From Streptococcus porci DSM 23759 (GTDB lineage: Bacteria; Bacillota; Bacilli; Lactobacillales; Streptococcaceae), in assembly GCF_000423765.1 (NCBI RefSeq), contig NZ_AUIP01000001.1:124001-188000 (forward strand): 64,000 nucleotides of DNA. The letters run 5' to 3'. Below, in pieces: positions 26,310-35,149 of this stretch. A program made the position numbers and the translations under genes. Position 1 is the stretch's first letter; each line of letters opens with the position of its first letter. The notes beneath the pieces are model-generated. The model was not told the DNA's origin, made no database searches, and saw only the letters and a program-made list of their open reading frames with translations.

Positions 26310-26668
26310 GAAATTTTTTTAATGAAAAGGTCAATATTGGTCAGAGTGCTCTGATGTGAAAATCTAGAACCTATATTCACAAAATTTATTTTGGTAATAG
26401 GAGAAAAACTGGCCGGGAGTTCACCAAAACGGCAGTTACAGCCGTGGTGATGAGACTGTTTCTCAAGAGGTGCCATAGTCGTGGGGATTTTCAAGACATT
26501 AGGTTTAAAAATTAGGTATGGATAGATCTAGCAGTCGCTAGCGTCTCCACCACTTAAGGCAGACTGACACAAAAATTCTTATAGATACCAGTTATCGCCA
26601 AGAAGAAGGTCACTAATAATCAGATTCGTCTGATAAAAATTTTTAACAAAAAGGTCAGTATTGGTCAA
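26238..26668 (+). repeat. Three copies of a 30-nt motif with CtsR-like heptads in the clpL leader
   Basis: Copies at 26238-26267, 26314-26344 and 26638-26668 share a T-run, an A-rich part and (A/G)GTCA(G/A)TATTGGTCA. Each has two GGTCA units 10 nt apart, the CtsR spacing. The last copy, GGTCAGT-ATT-GGTCAAA, is closest to consensus and sits 33 nt before the clpL start. All lie downstream of the only good promoter. Confidence 0.65.
26345..26637 (+). other. Structured part of the clpL leader, non-coding
   Basis: Between repeat copies two and three there is no gene with a ribosome binding site. Hairpins: TCACC-aaa-ACGGC / GCCGT-GGTGA (26421-26450), CTAGC-AGTC-GCTAG (26527-26540), and ATCAGA-TTCG-TCTGAT (26619-26634), the last with a stable UUCG loop just before a T-rich stretch. 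It could act as an RNA regulatory region. I cannot match it to a known riboswitch. Confidence 0.45.
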
Positions 26669-26701
26669 AACCCGAGAACTGATCATAAAAGGAGAAAAAA
26701 G

Positions 26702-28804
26702 ATGAAAAACAATAACTTTGATAATTTTAACAACATGGACGACATTTTCAACCAACTCATGGGCAATATGGGTGGCTACCGTTCTGAAAATCGTCGTTAT
26801 TTGATTAACGGGCGTGAGGTGACTCCCGAAGAGTTTGCCATCTATCGTCAAACTGGGAAACTGCCACAAGCTGAAGGAGCGCCAGCTTTTTCCCAAGAAA
26901 AAGGCGGAGCTACTATCAAAAATGATGGTATCCTAGCTAAGCTAGGTACAAATCTGACAGAGGAAGCTCGTCAAGGCAAGCTGGATCCTGTCATCGGTCG
27001 TAATAAGGAAATTCAAGAGACAGCTGAAATTCTGGCACGTCGCACTAAGAATAATCCGGTTCTAGTTGGTGACGCTGGAGTCGGGAAAACGGCTGTCGTC
27101 GAAGGCCTAGCGCAAGCTATTGTGTCTGGTGATGTGCCAGCCTCTATCAAGAATAAGGAAATCATCTCAATTGATATTTCTGGACTTGAGGCAGGCACAC
27201 AGTACCGTGGAGCTTTTGAGGAAAATATTCAAAATCTCATTAGTGAGGTCAAGGAAGCGGGCAATATCATCCTCTTCTTTGATGAAATCCACCAAATCTT
27301 GGGCGCAGGCTCAACCGGCGGCGATTCTGGTTCCAAGGGACTTGCAGATATTATCAAACCAGCCCTTTCACGTGGGGAACTGACTGTAATCGGTGCTTCG
27401 ACACAGGACGAATACCGTAATACCATCATGAAAAATGCAGCCCTAGCTCGACGTTTCAATGAGGTTAAGGTAAACGCTCCATCGGCTGAGGACACTTTGG
27501 CTATTCTTAAAGGCATTCGCTCTCTCTATGAGGAGCACCACAATGTTCTCTTGTCTGATGAGGTACTTAAGGCAGCTGTGGATTATTCCATCCAGTATAT
27601 TCCACAGCGCAGCCTTCCTGACAAGGCCATTGACTTGGTAGATATGACAGCCGCTCACTTAGCGGCTCAGCATCCTGTTACAGATATTAAGACTATTGAG
27701 GCAGAAATAGCGGAGCAAAAAGCTCGTCAAGAGGATTTTGCAGCTAAAGAGGATTACGAAAAAGCCCTTCAAGCCAAAATTCGCATTGAAGAACTGGAAA
27801 AACAAAAAGCCAATCACACCGATAGCCAAAAAGTTACCGCCTCTATCAACGACATCGCCGAATCCGTTGAACGTTTGACTGGCGTGCCTGTATCGCAAAT
27901 GGGAGCTTCAGACATTGAACGTCTCAAAGAAATGGCACACCGATTAGAAGGTAAGGTCATCGGACAAGACCAGGCCGTAGAAGCAGTAGCTAAAGCTATT
28001 CGCCGTAACCGCGCAGGCTTTGACGAAGGCAATCGTCCGATTGGTTCCTTCCTATTCGTCGGTCCAACTGGTGTTGGAAAAACAGAACTTGCGAAACAGC
28101 TAGCGCTGGATATGTTTGGTACTAAAGATGCCATCATTCGTCTGGATATGTCAGAATATAGCGACAAGACAGCTGTTTCTAAGTTGATTGGTACGACCGC
28201 TGGTTACGTGGGATACGATGACAATAGCCATACCCTGACCGAGCGTGTGCGTCGTAATCCTTACTCTATTGTGCTTTTGGACGAGATAGAAAAGGCAGAT
28301 CCACAGGTCATCACCCTCTTACTTCAAGTGTTGGATGATGGTCACCTGACAGACGGTCAAGGAAATACCGTCAACTTCAAAAACACCGTGATTATCGCCA
28401 CTTCCAATGCAGGCTTTGGTTTTGCTTCTTCTGAGGAAATGGCAGAGCTGCCTATCATGGACCGCATCGCCCCATACTTCCGCCCAGAATTTCTCAATCG
28501 CTTTAACGGTGTTATCGAGTTCCACAAACTCAGCAAAGATGATTTGAAAAAAATCGTTGCCCTTATGTTGGAGCAAGTCAACCAAACTCTGGCGAAAAAG
28601 GACATCACATTGACCGTAGCAGATGATGTCATCAACTACTTGACTGAAGCAGGTTACGATGAAACCATGGGTGTACGCCCCTTACGCCGTGTTATTGAAA
28701 ATGACATCCGTGACAAAGTGACCGATTACTACCTTGACCATACAGAAGCAAAAAACTTACTTGCTCACATGGTGGATGGACAAGTAGTGATAAAAGAAGC
28801 CTAA
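26702..28804 (+). CDS. clpL: ATP-dependent Clp ATPase ClpL
   Basis: 700-residue HSP100 chaperone of Gram-positive cocci. Short N-terminal domain rich in Asn and Phe ([20 protein letters not shown]) instead of the double Clp-N repeat. AAA module 1 has GDAGVGKTA and [11 protein letters not shown]; a short coiled middle domain (about 325-380) follows; module 2 has GPTGVGKTE and [10 protein letters not shown]. There is no (I/L)GF-type ClpP-binding loop obvious, consistent with disaggregation or refolding independent of ClpP. AAGGAG precedes the ATG. Stand-alone transcription unit with a CtsR-type promoter and its own terminator. ClpL is stress-induced in related species. Confidence 0.96.
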   Translation: MKNNNFDNFNNMDDIFNQLMGNMGGYRSENRRYLINGREVTPEEFAIYRQTGKLPQAEGAPAFSQEKGGATIKNDGILAKLGTNLTEEARQGKLDPVIGRNKEIQETAEILARRTKNNPVLVGDAGVGKTAVVEGLAQAIVSGDVPASIKNKEIISIDISGLEAGTQYRGAFEENIQNLISEVKEAGNIILFFDEIHQILGAGSTGGDSGSKGLADIIKPALSRGELTVIGASTQDEYRNTIMKNAALARRFNEVKVNAPSAEDTLAILKGIRSLYEEHHNVLLSDEVLKAAVDYSIQYIPQRSLPDKAIDLVDMTAAHLAAQHPVTDIKTIEAEIAEQKARQEDFAAKEDYEKALQAKIRIEELEKQKANHTDSQKVTASINDIAESVERLTGVPVSQMGASDIERLKEMAHRLEGKVIGQDQAVEAVAKAIRRNRAGFDEGNRPIGSFLFVGPTGVGKTELAKQLALDMFGTKDAIIRLDMSEYSDKTAVSKLIGTTAGYVGYDDNSHTLTERVRRNPYSIVLLDEIEKADPQVITLLLQVLDDGHLTDGQGNTVNFKNTVIIATSNAGFGFASSEEMAELPIMDRIAPYFRPEFLNRFNGVIEFHKLSKDDLKKIVALMLEQVNQTLAKKDITLTVADDVINYLTEAGYDETMGVRPLRRVIENDIRDKVTDYYLDHTEAKNLLAHMVDGQVVIKEA

Positions 28805-28812
28805 GGCAAAAG

Positions 28813-28844
28813 AAAAGTGACTTTCAAAATCGAAAGTCACTTTT
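28813..28844. terminator. Bidirectional terminator after clpL
   Basis: AAAAGTGACTTTC (28813-28825) and GAAAGTCACTTTT (28832-28844), perfect 13-bp arms. The stop codon of the minus-strand Rgg remnant lies within the right arm. Confidence 0.9.
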
Positions 28845-29130
28845 CAAGTTCTCTTAAATAGTTTTCTGTCTTCATCAACATCAAATCGTTATTATAAATT
28901 TTATATAAATCTCTGGCCTCTTGATAGTAGTGGCGTACTTTGTCAATATCCATAAAATGTCTACCAGCATTTCCTATGATAACCAATAAATGAGCCAGTT
29001 GGTAACTGGGGCTCGTGCTCCTTACAAGTCTTAATCGTTTCTAGGGCAATTTCTGCCGCCTCCAAGTACCTTTTTTTGATTGCAAGTAATGAGCATAGTT
29101 ATAGCGAACACGAAGATAGTCAAAAAGGTG
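28837..29130 (-). pseudogene. Rgg/MutR-type transcriptional regulator, C-terminal remnant
   Basis: The minus strand reads RVRYNYAHYL and ALETIKTCKEHE in one frame, then LAHLLVIIGNAGRHFMDIDK and VRHYYQEARDLYKIYNNDLM in another, ending ENYLRELEK and a stop. The TPR-like repeats fit the C-terminal half of Rgg/MutR peptide-sensing regulators. The helix-turn-helix half is gone, and at least one frameshift (near 29000) breaks the rest. Confidence 0.6.
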
Positions 29131-29427
29131 CTCTTGATTTTGATCTGTTCTGTTTTGGACTATCTCGACTTAGACAAAAAGATTTATGAATTATCAGGGG
29201 AGAGTCACAACGTTGTTGCTCTAGTCAAGGTTATTTTGGGAAATCCAACAATTATCCTGGCCGATGAACCGACAGCTTCAATTGATCTAGAGACAGAAAA
29301 AGCTATTATGTCAATTCTCCTTGCCCTCCGCATTGATAAACGAACGATCACTATCGCAACGCATAACCCCTCAATTTGGGAAATGGCTGATGAGTTTTTT
29401 TCGATTGATGAGTTAACTAGTTGCTAA
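29131..29427 (+). pseudogene. ABC transporter ATP-binding protein, C-terminal remnant
   Basis: Readable from LDYLDLDKKIYELSG through the Walker B segment IILADEPTASID to ATHNPSIWEMADEFFSIDEL. These are the last 90 residues of a LolD/bacteriocin-export type ATPase. The signature is damaged (LSGESHNVVALVK instead of LSGGE-QRVAL-R) and Walker A is missing. An upstream ATG opens the frame but encodes no N-terminal domain. With the neighbouring Rgg remnant it suggests a lost peptide-regulated export or immunity locus. Confidence 0.65.
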
Positions 29428-29453
29428 AAAGTTCTCATTCTTGAGAACTTTTT
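29426..29453 (+). terminator. Terminator after the ABC ATPase remnant
   Basis: AAAAAGTTCTCA and TGAGAACTTTTTT arms, strong stem and T-run, kept although the gene has decayed. Confidence 0.85.
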
Positions 29454-29464
29454 TGTATTTTAGC

Positions 29465-29493
29465 TTTTCAAGGGCTGAGAAAAAGGGTATAAT
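29465..29493 (+). promoter_or_regulatory. asd promoter
   Basis: TTTTCA, 17-nt spacer, TATAAT (29488-29493), 67 nt upstream of asd. Confidence 0.6.
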
Positions 29494-29559
29494 AGGATTA
29501 TTGATAAATTTTTAGAATATTTTGAAAGTAGCTCTGCTATTTTCCATAGGAGACACGAT

Positions 29560-30636
29560 ATGGGATATACAGTCGCAGTTGTCGGTGCCACTGGTGCCGT
29601 AGGAACTCAGATGATAAAAATGCTGGAAGAATCAACTCTTCCTATCGACAAAGTCCGTCTTTTGGCGTCTGCTCGCTCAGCGGGTAAGACTTTGCCCTAT
29701 AAGGGTGAAGAACTCACAATTGAAGAGACGACCGAGACAGCATTTGATGGTGTTGATATCGCCCTTTTCTCAGCTGGAGGCTCAACCTCTGCCAAGTATG
29801 CTCCTTATGCGGTAAAAGCTGGCGCAGTTGTGGTTGATAATACATCATACTTCCGTCAAAATCCAGATGTGCCGCTGGTGGTGCCAGAAGTTAATGCGCA
29901 CGCCATGGATGCTCACAAGGGCATCATTGCTTGTCCTAATTGCTCAACTATCCAAATGATGGTAGCACTTGAGCCAATCCGTCAAAGATGGGGGCTGGAT
30001 CGTATCATCGTCTCAACTTATCAGGCAGTTTCTGGAGCTGGTGCGACAGCTATTCAGGAAGCGCTGGGGCAGTTGCATGAAGCCGTTGTTGATGGAGTGA
30101 ATCCGAAAGACTTAACAGCTAAAATCTTGCCATCAGGTGGTGATAAAAAGCACTATCCGATTGCTTTTAATGCCCTACCACAAATCGACCTCTTCACGGA
30201 CAATGACTACACTTATGAAGAGATGAAGATGACCAAAGAAACCAAGAAAATCATGGAAGATGATTCTATCAAGGTTTCAGCAACTTGCGTTCGCGTGCCT
30301 GTATTGTCAGGACACTCTGAATCTGTCTATATTGAGACAAAAGATCCAGCTCCAATTTCTGATGTGAAAGAAGCTATTGCGAAGTTCCCTGGTGCCGTTC
30401 TGGAAGATGATCCAAGCCAACAACTTTATCCTCAAGCTGTTAATGCGGTTGGACGCCGCGAGACCTTTGTTGGTCGTATTCGTAAGGATTTGGATGCAGA
30501 AAACGGAATCCACATGTGGGTGGTTTCAGATAACCTTCTTAAAGGAGCTGCTTGGAACTCAGTTCAAATTGCAGAAAGTCTTCACGAGCGTGGCTTGGTT
30601 CGTAAGACAGAAGAAATGGTCTTTGAACTCAAATAA
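29560..30636 (+). CDS. asd: Aspartate-semialdehyde dehydrogenase
   Basis: Reduces aspartyl phosphate to aspartate semialdehyde with NADPH, the branch point to threonine/methionine and to lysine/diaminopimelate. 358 residues. NADP loop [12 protein letters not shown] at the N-terminus, catalytic cysteine in ACPNCSTIQ (about residue 128), then [12 protein letters not shown] preceding AGGAGA serves translation. A terminator separates it from dapA, which uses its product. Confidence 0.97.
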   Translation: MGYTVAVVGATGAVGTQMIKMLEESTLPIDKVRLLASARSAGKTLPYKGEELTIEETTETAFDGVDIALFSAGGSTSAKYAPYAVKAGAVVVDNTSYFRQNPDVPLVVPEVNAHAMDAHKGIIACPNCSTIQMMVALEPIRQRWGLDRIIVSTYQAVSGAGATAIQEALGQLHEAVVDGVNPKDLTAKILPSGGDKKHYPIAFNALPQIDLFTDNDYTYEEMKMTKETKKIMEDDSIKVSATCVRVPVLSGHSESVYIETKDPAPISDVKEAIAKFPGAVLEDDPSQQLYPQAVNAVGRRETFVGRIRKDLDAENGIHMWVVSDNLLKGAAWNSVQIAESLHERGLVRKTEEMVFELK

Positions 30637-30646
30637 ATGGTATATG

Positions 30647-30672
30647 AGGCTGAATCTATTTTCAGCCTTTTT
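30647..30672 (+). terminator. Terminator between asd and dapA
   Basis: AGGCTGAA-tctatt-TTCAGCCT followed by TTTT. Confidence 0.8.
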
Positions 30673-30739
30673 ATCAAAACATGGAAAATGTGAGAGTATG
30701 ATTTCCCGAAAACTCATCAATGATTTAGGAGTTTAGATT

Positions 30740-31675
30740 ATGTCAATTCAAGATTTAAAAAATGTAAAAATAATAACTGCCATGATTACCCCTTTCAAAG
30801 AGGATGGCTCTATCAACTTTGAAGCTCTGCCTGATTTGGTAGAACACCTACTAGCACACCACACAGAAGGTATTTTGTTGGCGGGAACAACCGCTGAGAG
30901 TCCAACGCTGACTCATGATGAAGAATTACAGCTTTTCGCTGCGGTGCAAAAAATCGTCAATGGACGCGTGCCTTTGATTGCAGGTATTGGTACAAATGAT
31001 ACCCGTGACTCCATTGAGTTTGCCAAAGAAGTTGCAGCTTTTGGTGGCTTTGCGGCAGGACTTGCTATTGTCCCTTATTACAACAAACCGTCTCAAGAAG
31101 GAATGTATCAGCATTTCAAAGCTATTGCAGACGCGTCTGACTTGCCAATTATCATCTACAATATCCCAGGTCGTGTCGTGGTAGAAATGACCCCTGAAAC
31201 CATGCTCCGCCTTGCCCAGCACCCTAATATTATCGGTGTCAAAGAGTGTACCAGCCTTGCCAATATGGCTTACCTGATTGAAAACAAACCGGAAGATTTT
31301 CTGATTTACACAGGTGAGGATGGGGATGCTTTTCACGCGATGAACCTTGGAGCAGACGGTGTCATTTCGGTTGCTTCTCACACTAATGGTGATGAAATGT
31401 ATGAGATGCTTACTGCTATCGAGAATAATGACATCAAGTCAGCGGCAGCTATTCAACGCAAGTTTATCCCTAAAGTCAATGCTCTCTTCTCATATCCAAG
31501 TCCAGCCCCTGTTAAAGCGGTGCTTAATTATATGGGATTTGCTGCAGGTCCGTTGCGTCTGCCACTTGTAGCAGCACCAGAAGAAGACGCCAAGCGTATC
31601 ATCAAAGTAGTCATTGATGGTGATTATGAAGCCACTAAAGCAACCGTGACAGGAGTAGTGAGACCTGATTATTAA
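30740..31675 (+). CDS. dapA: 4-hydroxy-tetrahydrodipicolinate synthase
   Basis: Condenses pyruvate with aspartate semialdehyde, the first step committed to lysine and, where made, diaminopimelate. 311 residues, a TIM barrel. The Schiff-base lysine is in [28 protein letters not shown] carries the catalytic tyrosine and [13 protein letters not shown] the substrate loop. It probably forms a unit with the acetyltransferase gene 12 nt downstream. Confidence 0.96.
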   Translation: MSIQDLKNVKIITAMITPFKEDGSINFEALPDLVEHLLAHHTEGILLAGTTAESPTLTHDEELQLFAAVQKIVNGRVPLIAGIGTNDTRDSIEFAKEVAAFGGFAAGLAIVPYYNKPSQEGMYQHFKAIADASDLPIIIYNIPGRVVVEMTPETMLRLAQHPNIIGVKECTSLANMAYLIENKPEDFLIYTGEDGDAFHAMNLGADGVISVASHTNGDEMYEMLTAIENNDIKSAAAIQRKFIPKVNALFSYPSPAPVKAVLNYMGFAAGPLRLPLVAAPEEDAKRIIKVVIDGDYEATKATVTGVVRPDY

Positions 31676-31687
31676 AAGGAGTTTTCA

Positions 31688-32194
31688 ATGGTAAGAGTTA
31701 GGCGAGCTGAATTGAAAGATGTGGCTGAGATTATCGCTATTTGTAGCGCTGGTTGGCAAGAGACTTACAAAGACTTAGTGTCTCAATCCTGCATTGACCA
31801 AGTGATAAAGGAGTATTACAATACTGTCAGTGTGACCAAAGAGGTTACTGAAAATTCTCCCAATTTTCACGGCTACTGGGTGGCAGAGAAGGACGATCAA
31901 GTTTTGGGTTGTATTGGTGGTGGCGTTGACGGAGAAAATGCAGGGCATGTCTATGTCTTCTACGTCCATCCAGCCATGAAAGGTCAAGGGATTGGAACAG
32001 CTTTACTGAATGCTTTTACAGCCTATCAAAAGGAAACCTATGGCATCACCGAGCAGTGGGTGACTTCTCTGATGGAAGGTAATCTTATCGGTCAAGCCTT
32101 TTATGAAAAATCAGGTTTTGTTTTTGATTACGCTACCGAAGACAAACAAGCAGAGCATTCAAATAGAAGTTTTCACCTAAAACGCCCAGTCTAG
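31688..32194 (+). CDS. GNAT-family N-acetyltransferase
   Basis: 168 residues. Acetyl-CoA motif VHPAMKGQGIGTALLNAF and the C-terminal AFYEKSGFVFDYATEDKQ are clear. Substrate unknown. AAAGGAG precedes the ATG. Placed just after dapA, it may be a passenger gene rather than a lysine-pathway enzyme. Confidence 0.87.
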   Translation: MVRVRRAELKDVAEIIAICSAGWQETYKDLVSQSCIDQVIKEYYNTVSVTKEVTENSPNFHGYWVAEKDDQVLGCIGGGVDGENAGHVYVFYVHPAMKGQGIGTALLNAFTAYQKETYGITEQWVTSLMEGNLIGQAFYEKSGFVFDYATEDKQAEHSNRSFHLKRPV

Positions 32195-32204
32195 TCGAAA
32201 AAAC

Positions 32205-32233
32205 TTGACAAATCATGAAAACATTTGCATAAT
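32205..32233 (+). promoter_or_regulatory. Promoter of the ATP-cone gene
   Basis: TTGACA (32205-32210), 17-nt spacer, CATAAT (32228-32233) with an extended TG. A strong consensus match. Confidence 0.75.
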
Positions 32234-32271
32234 GAATGTAAAGATGAAAACCAATGAAAAGAGGTGTCCAT

Positions 32272-32610
32272 ATGCAAATTATCAAACGTGACGGACAGAT
32301 TGCTGAATTTGATCCTGATAAGATTTATCAAGCTATTATCAAAGCAGCGCAGACTGTTTATGTGATTGATGAAGACTGGCGTCAAAAGCTAGCGCAGGTG
32401 ACCAAAAAAGTTGTTATTGATTTACAAGAAGCGCAAGCAGAGCGTCCAACTATTAGCATGATTCAATCCTGCGTGGAAAATCGTCTCATGGATGCTGGCT
32501 ATATCAACATTGCAGAGCACTATATTTCCTATCGTCTGCAACGTGATTTAGAGCGCAATGGTTATGGAGATAGAATTGTCGTACATTTGCGCTTTGAACA
32601 GATTAAATAA
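32272..32610 (+). CDS. Stand-alone ATP-cone domain protein
   Basis: 112 residues, mostly one ATP-cone: MQIIKRDGQIAEFDPDKIYQ, then AIIKAAQ and a long helix ending in RLMDAGYINIAEHYISYRLQ. ATP-cones normally sense ATP/dATP in ribonucleotide reductases and in NrdR. Here nothing else is attached: no zinc ribbon and no reductase domain. ATG chosen because GAGGTG lies 5 nt upstream; an in-frame ATG 18 nt earlier has none. It has a strong promoter and its own terminator. Target unknown; possibly a nucleotide-responsive regulator. Confidence 0.8.
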   Translation: MQIIKRDGQIAEFDPDKIYQAIIKAAQTVYVIDEDWRQKLAQVTKKVVIDLQEAQAERPTISMIQSCVENRLMDAGYINIAEHYISYRLQRDLERNGYGDRIVVHLRFEQIK

Positions 32611-32614
32611 GATT

Positions 32615-32635
32615 AGGAGCTAAGGCTCCTTTTTT
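32615..32635 (+). terminator. Terminator after the ATP-cone gene
   Basis: AGGAGC-TAAG-GCTCCT with a six-T run. Confidence 0.9.
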
Positions 32636-32669
32636 CGACTTTGACGAGAAAGTGTAAAAGAGGATTGTA

Positions 32670-32897
32670 ATGAATACGATTGACCTTAATCAACCAGTTT
32701 TTGAGCTTGTGCAAAATAACCCCGAATTGAAAGACATTCTAATTGACCTTGGCTTTAAGCCTTTGGGAAATCCAGCCATGCTGAATACAGTGGGAAAAGT
32801 AACCAGCTTGAAAGCAGGTTCTAAAATGATTAAAATCCCCTTAGAAACAATTAAGTATACCTTAGAATGCCATGGCTATGATACGATTGGAGGATAG
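32670..32897 (+). CDS. DUF1858 domain protein
   Basis: 75 residues. Starts DLNQPVFELVQNNPELKDIL and contains LGFKPLGNPAMLNTVGKVT, the pattern of DUF1858, the same helical module that forms the N-terminus of ScdA/YtfE-type iron-sulfur repair proteins. The stop lies one base before the start of the DUF438 gene, so the two are coupled. In ScdA this module is fused to a hemerythrin domain. Here the hemerythrin-like domain is on the neighbouring protein, suggesting a split version. Confidence 0.82.
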   Translation: MNTIDLNQPVFELVQNNPELKDILIDLGFKPLGNPAMLNTVGKVTSLKAGSKMIKIPLETIKYTLECHGYDTIGG

Positions 32898-32898
32898 C

Positions 32899-34221
32899 AT
32901 GACTGATAATCGCATTGAAATCTTAAAAGATATTCTTCTGGACTTACACAATGGTGCGACTCCAGAAAGTGTTCAGGCTCGTTTTGATAAACACTTTAAA
33001 GGCGTATCAGCCTTGGAAATTTCCATGATGGAGCATGAATTGATGTTAGCTGACACAGGAATCACCTTTGAAGACGTGATGAGTCTATGCAATGTTCATG
33101 CTAATCTTTTTAAAGGGGCTATTTCAGAGGTTGAGGTGCCAGATGCTGAGCAAGAAGGACACCCTGTCTATGTCTTTAAGCAGGAAAATTTGGCGCTACG
33201 CTCTGCTATGCTCCGAATTCGTCGAATTCTTGAAAATGTTGCTAAGCCAGAAAATAATGAGTTTAAGGATGACTTGCTTAAAGGGCTTCGCCATCAGGTT
33301 GCCTTATTAGGGCAGTTTGATAATCATTATGTTCGTAAAGAGAAGCTCTTTTTCCCAATTATTGAGCGTTATGGGCATGATGCTCCACCTAAGGTTATGT
33401 GGGGAGTTGACGATGACATCCGTGCCCTGTTTAAGCGATTCAAGCTCCAGATTGACCGATTTCCAGAAGCAGGTATAGAAGAAGTGGCTCATCATTTTGA
33501 ACAATTTGCTAAAGAGTTTGAAGAAATGATTTTTAAGGAAGAAGCGATTCTTCTTATGATTTTACTTGAAACCTTTACTCAGGATGATTGGCTGGCTATC
33601 GCTGCGGAGAGTGACACTTATGGTTACGCCATTATCAAGCCAACAACTACTTGGCTTCCATATCGTGAGTCTTTTGAGAAAAGCAGTGCTGACTCAGATG
33701 ATGTGAAAGATGTCTCAAATGTTCAAGTCATCGAGACATCTGAAGGAACCTTCACAATTACCTTTACCCCTAAAGAGAAGAACCTTCAAGTAGATAGACA
33801 CACACAGCAAGCCTTCGGCAATGGTTATCTCTCTGTCGACCAAGCTAACCTCATTCTCAACCATCTGCCACTAGAAATCACCTTTGTCAACAAGGAGGAC
33901 ATTTTTCAATACTATAACGATAGTGTCCCTGCAGAGGAGATGATTTTCAAGCGCACACCATCGCAAATTGGTCGTCACGTAGAACTCTGCCATCCTCCAA
34001 AAATTCTAGACAAAGTGAAGAAAATCTTCCAACTCTTGCGCACAGGACAAAAAGATAAGATCACTATGTGGTTCAAGTCAGAAAGTCTAGGGAAATTCGT
34101 CCATGTCACCTACGCAGCTATCCATGATGAACAAGGTGATTTTCAAGGCGTCCTTGAATATGTCCAAGACATTCAAGATTTTTTTGAATTGGACGGGGAC
34201 GTCATGAGAGAAATTCGCTAA
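32899..34221 (+). CDS. DUF438 / hemerythrin-like / PAS domain protein
   Basis: 440 residues in three parts: DUF438 (about 5-75, NRIEILKDILLDLHNGATPE), a hemerythrin-like HHE bundle (about 80-225, with LRHQVALLGQFDNHYVRKEK and EVAHHFEQFAKEFEEMIFKE supplying possible di-iron ligands), and a C-terminal PAS-like domain (about 300-435, ending VLEYVQDIQDFF). GGAGGA lies 4-9 nt upstream of this ATG. No helix-turn-helix or output enzyme domain is seen. Together with DUF1858 it resembles iron, oxygen or nitric-oxide stress modules, but the role is inference. Confidence 0.85.
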   Translation: MTDNRIEILKDILLDLHNGATPESVQARFDKHFKGVSALEISMMEHELMLADTGITFEDVMSLCNVHANLFKGAISEVEVPDAEQEGHPVYVFKQENLALRSAMLRIRRILENVAKPENNEFKDDLLKGLRHQVALLGQFDNHYVRKEKLFFPIIERYGHDAPPKVMWGVDDDIRALFKRFKLQIDRFPEAGIEEVAHHFEQFAKEFEEMIFKEEAILLMILLETFTQDDWLAIAAESDTYGYAIIKPTTTWLPYRESFEKSSADSDDVKDVSNVQVIETSEGTFTITFTPKEKNLQVDRHTQQAFGNGYLSVDQANLILNHLPLEITFVNKEDIFQYYNDSVPAEEMIFKRTPSQIGRHVELCHPPKILDKVKKIFQLLRTGQKDKITMWFKSESLGKFVHVTYAAIHDEQGDFQGVLEYVQDIQDFFELDGDVMREIR

Positions 34222-34227
34222 TAAATT

Positions 34228-34255
34228 AAAATCTCGCCAAGTGATGAGATTTTTT
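34228..34255 (+). terminator. Terminator after the DUF438 gene
   Basis: AAAATCTC and GAGATTTTTT arms. The T-run merges with the truB promoter. Confidence 0.75.
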
Positions 34256-34262
34256 GTATAAT
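34234..34262 (+). promoter_or_regulatory. truB promoter, leaderless type
   Basis: TATAAT (34257-34262) ends 7 nt before the truB ATG. The -35 is weak (TCGCCA, 17-nt spacer). No Shine-Dalgarno can fit downstream of the start point. Confidence 0.6.
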
Positions 34263-34269
34263 AGACTTT

Positions 34270-35148
34270 ATGATTTCAGGAATTATCAATTTAAAAAAAG
34301 AGGCAGGCATGACTAGCCACGATGCGGTTTTTAAGCTCCGCAAAATTTTAAAAGAGAAAAAAATCGGTCATGGGGGAACACTTGATCCCGATGTGACAGG
34401 TGTTTTGCCCATTGCTGTGGGAAAGGCTACTCGTGTTATCGAGTACATGACTGAGGCTGGCAAGGTCTATGAGGGAGAAATTACCATCGGATTTTCGACC
34501 ACGACTGAGGATGCTTCGGGTGAGGTCGTTAAGACCACATTAGTTTCCGACTTGACCGAGGATGAGATTGATGTAGCTATGGGCAGATTCGGCGGCAATA
34601 TCACACAGATACCTCCTATGTATTCAGCGGTTAAAGTCAATGGTCGTAAGCTCTACGAATATGCTCGCGCAGGTCAAGAAGTGGAAAGACCAGTACGTCA
34701 GGTGACAATTACTGAGTTTGTTCGGACATCTCCAGTATCTTTGGAAAATGGCAAAGCTGTTTTCGCATTTCGTGTGATTTGCAGTAAGGGAACTTATGTG
34801 CGTACCTTAGCTGTTGATTTGGGTGCTGCGCTTGGATATGCTAGTCATATGTCGGCACTCCAAAGAACTGCTTCAGCCGGTTTGGAACTCAGCTCGGCCT
34901 TGACTTTGGAAGAAATTACAAAAAAAATAGCTGAAGATGATTGGAGCTTTATGCTCCCTATTGAGTATGGTCTTGTCGATTTACCAGCTGTAGAGTTGAC
35001 CGAGGAAGAAGTAACTGAGATTTCTTTTGGTCGTCGAGTTGCTCTAGAGACTAGCGCAGACTTGATCGCAGGTTTTCACAAAGGTAAGGTGATTGCCGTT
35101 CTGGAGTCTCGCGACGACCTCTTTAAACCTAGAAAAGTATTGATTTAA
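34270..35148 (+). CDS. truB: tRNA pseudouridine(55) synthase
   Basis: Makes pseudouridine 55 in the T-loop of most tRNAs. 292 residues. Catalytic aspartate in [13 protein letters not shown], also [14 protein letters not shown] and the RTLAVDLG loop. The protein begins [20 protein letters not shown], matching relatives, so the start is right even though there is no ribosome binding site. Followed by ribF after one base, as in many Firmicutes. Confidence 0.96.
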   Translation: MISGIINLKKEAGMTSHDAVFKLRKILKEKKIGHGGTLDPDVTGVLPIAVGKATRVIEYMTEAGKVYEGEITIGFSTTTEDASGEVVKTTLVSDLTEDEIDVAMGRFGGNITQIPPMYSAVKVNGRKLYEYARAGQEVERPVRQVTITEFVRTSPVSLENGKAVFAFRVICSKGTYVRTLAVDLGAALGYASHMSALQRTASAGLELSSALTLEEITKKIAEDDWSFMLPIEYGLVDLPAVELTEEEVTEISFGRRVALETSADLIAGFHKGKVIAVLESRDDLFKPRKVLI

Positions 35149-35149
35149 G

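Noticed and set aside
26306..26494. 62-residue minus-strand frame in the clpL leader
   Set aside because: No ribosome binding site or family features.
26238..26668. CRISPR-like repeats in the clpL leader
   Set aside because: Only three imperfect copies with unequal spacing (about 75 and 320 nt), T/A-rich, and no cas genes.
26579..26896. 105-residue minus-strand reading frame across the clpL start
   Set aside because: Antisense to clpL coding, low complexity and no ribosome binding site; a shadow.
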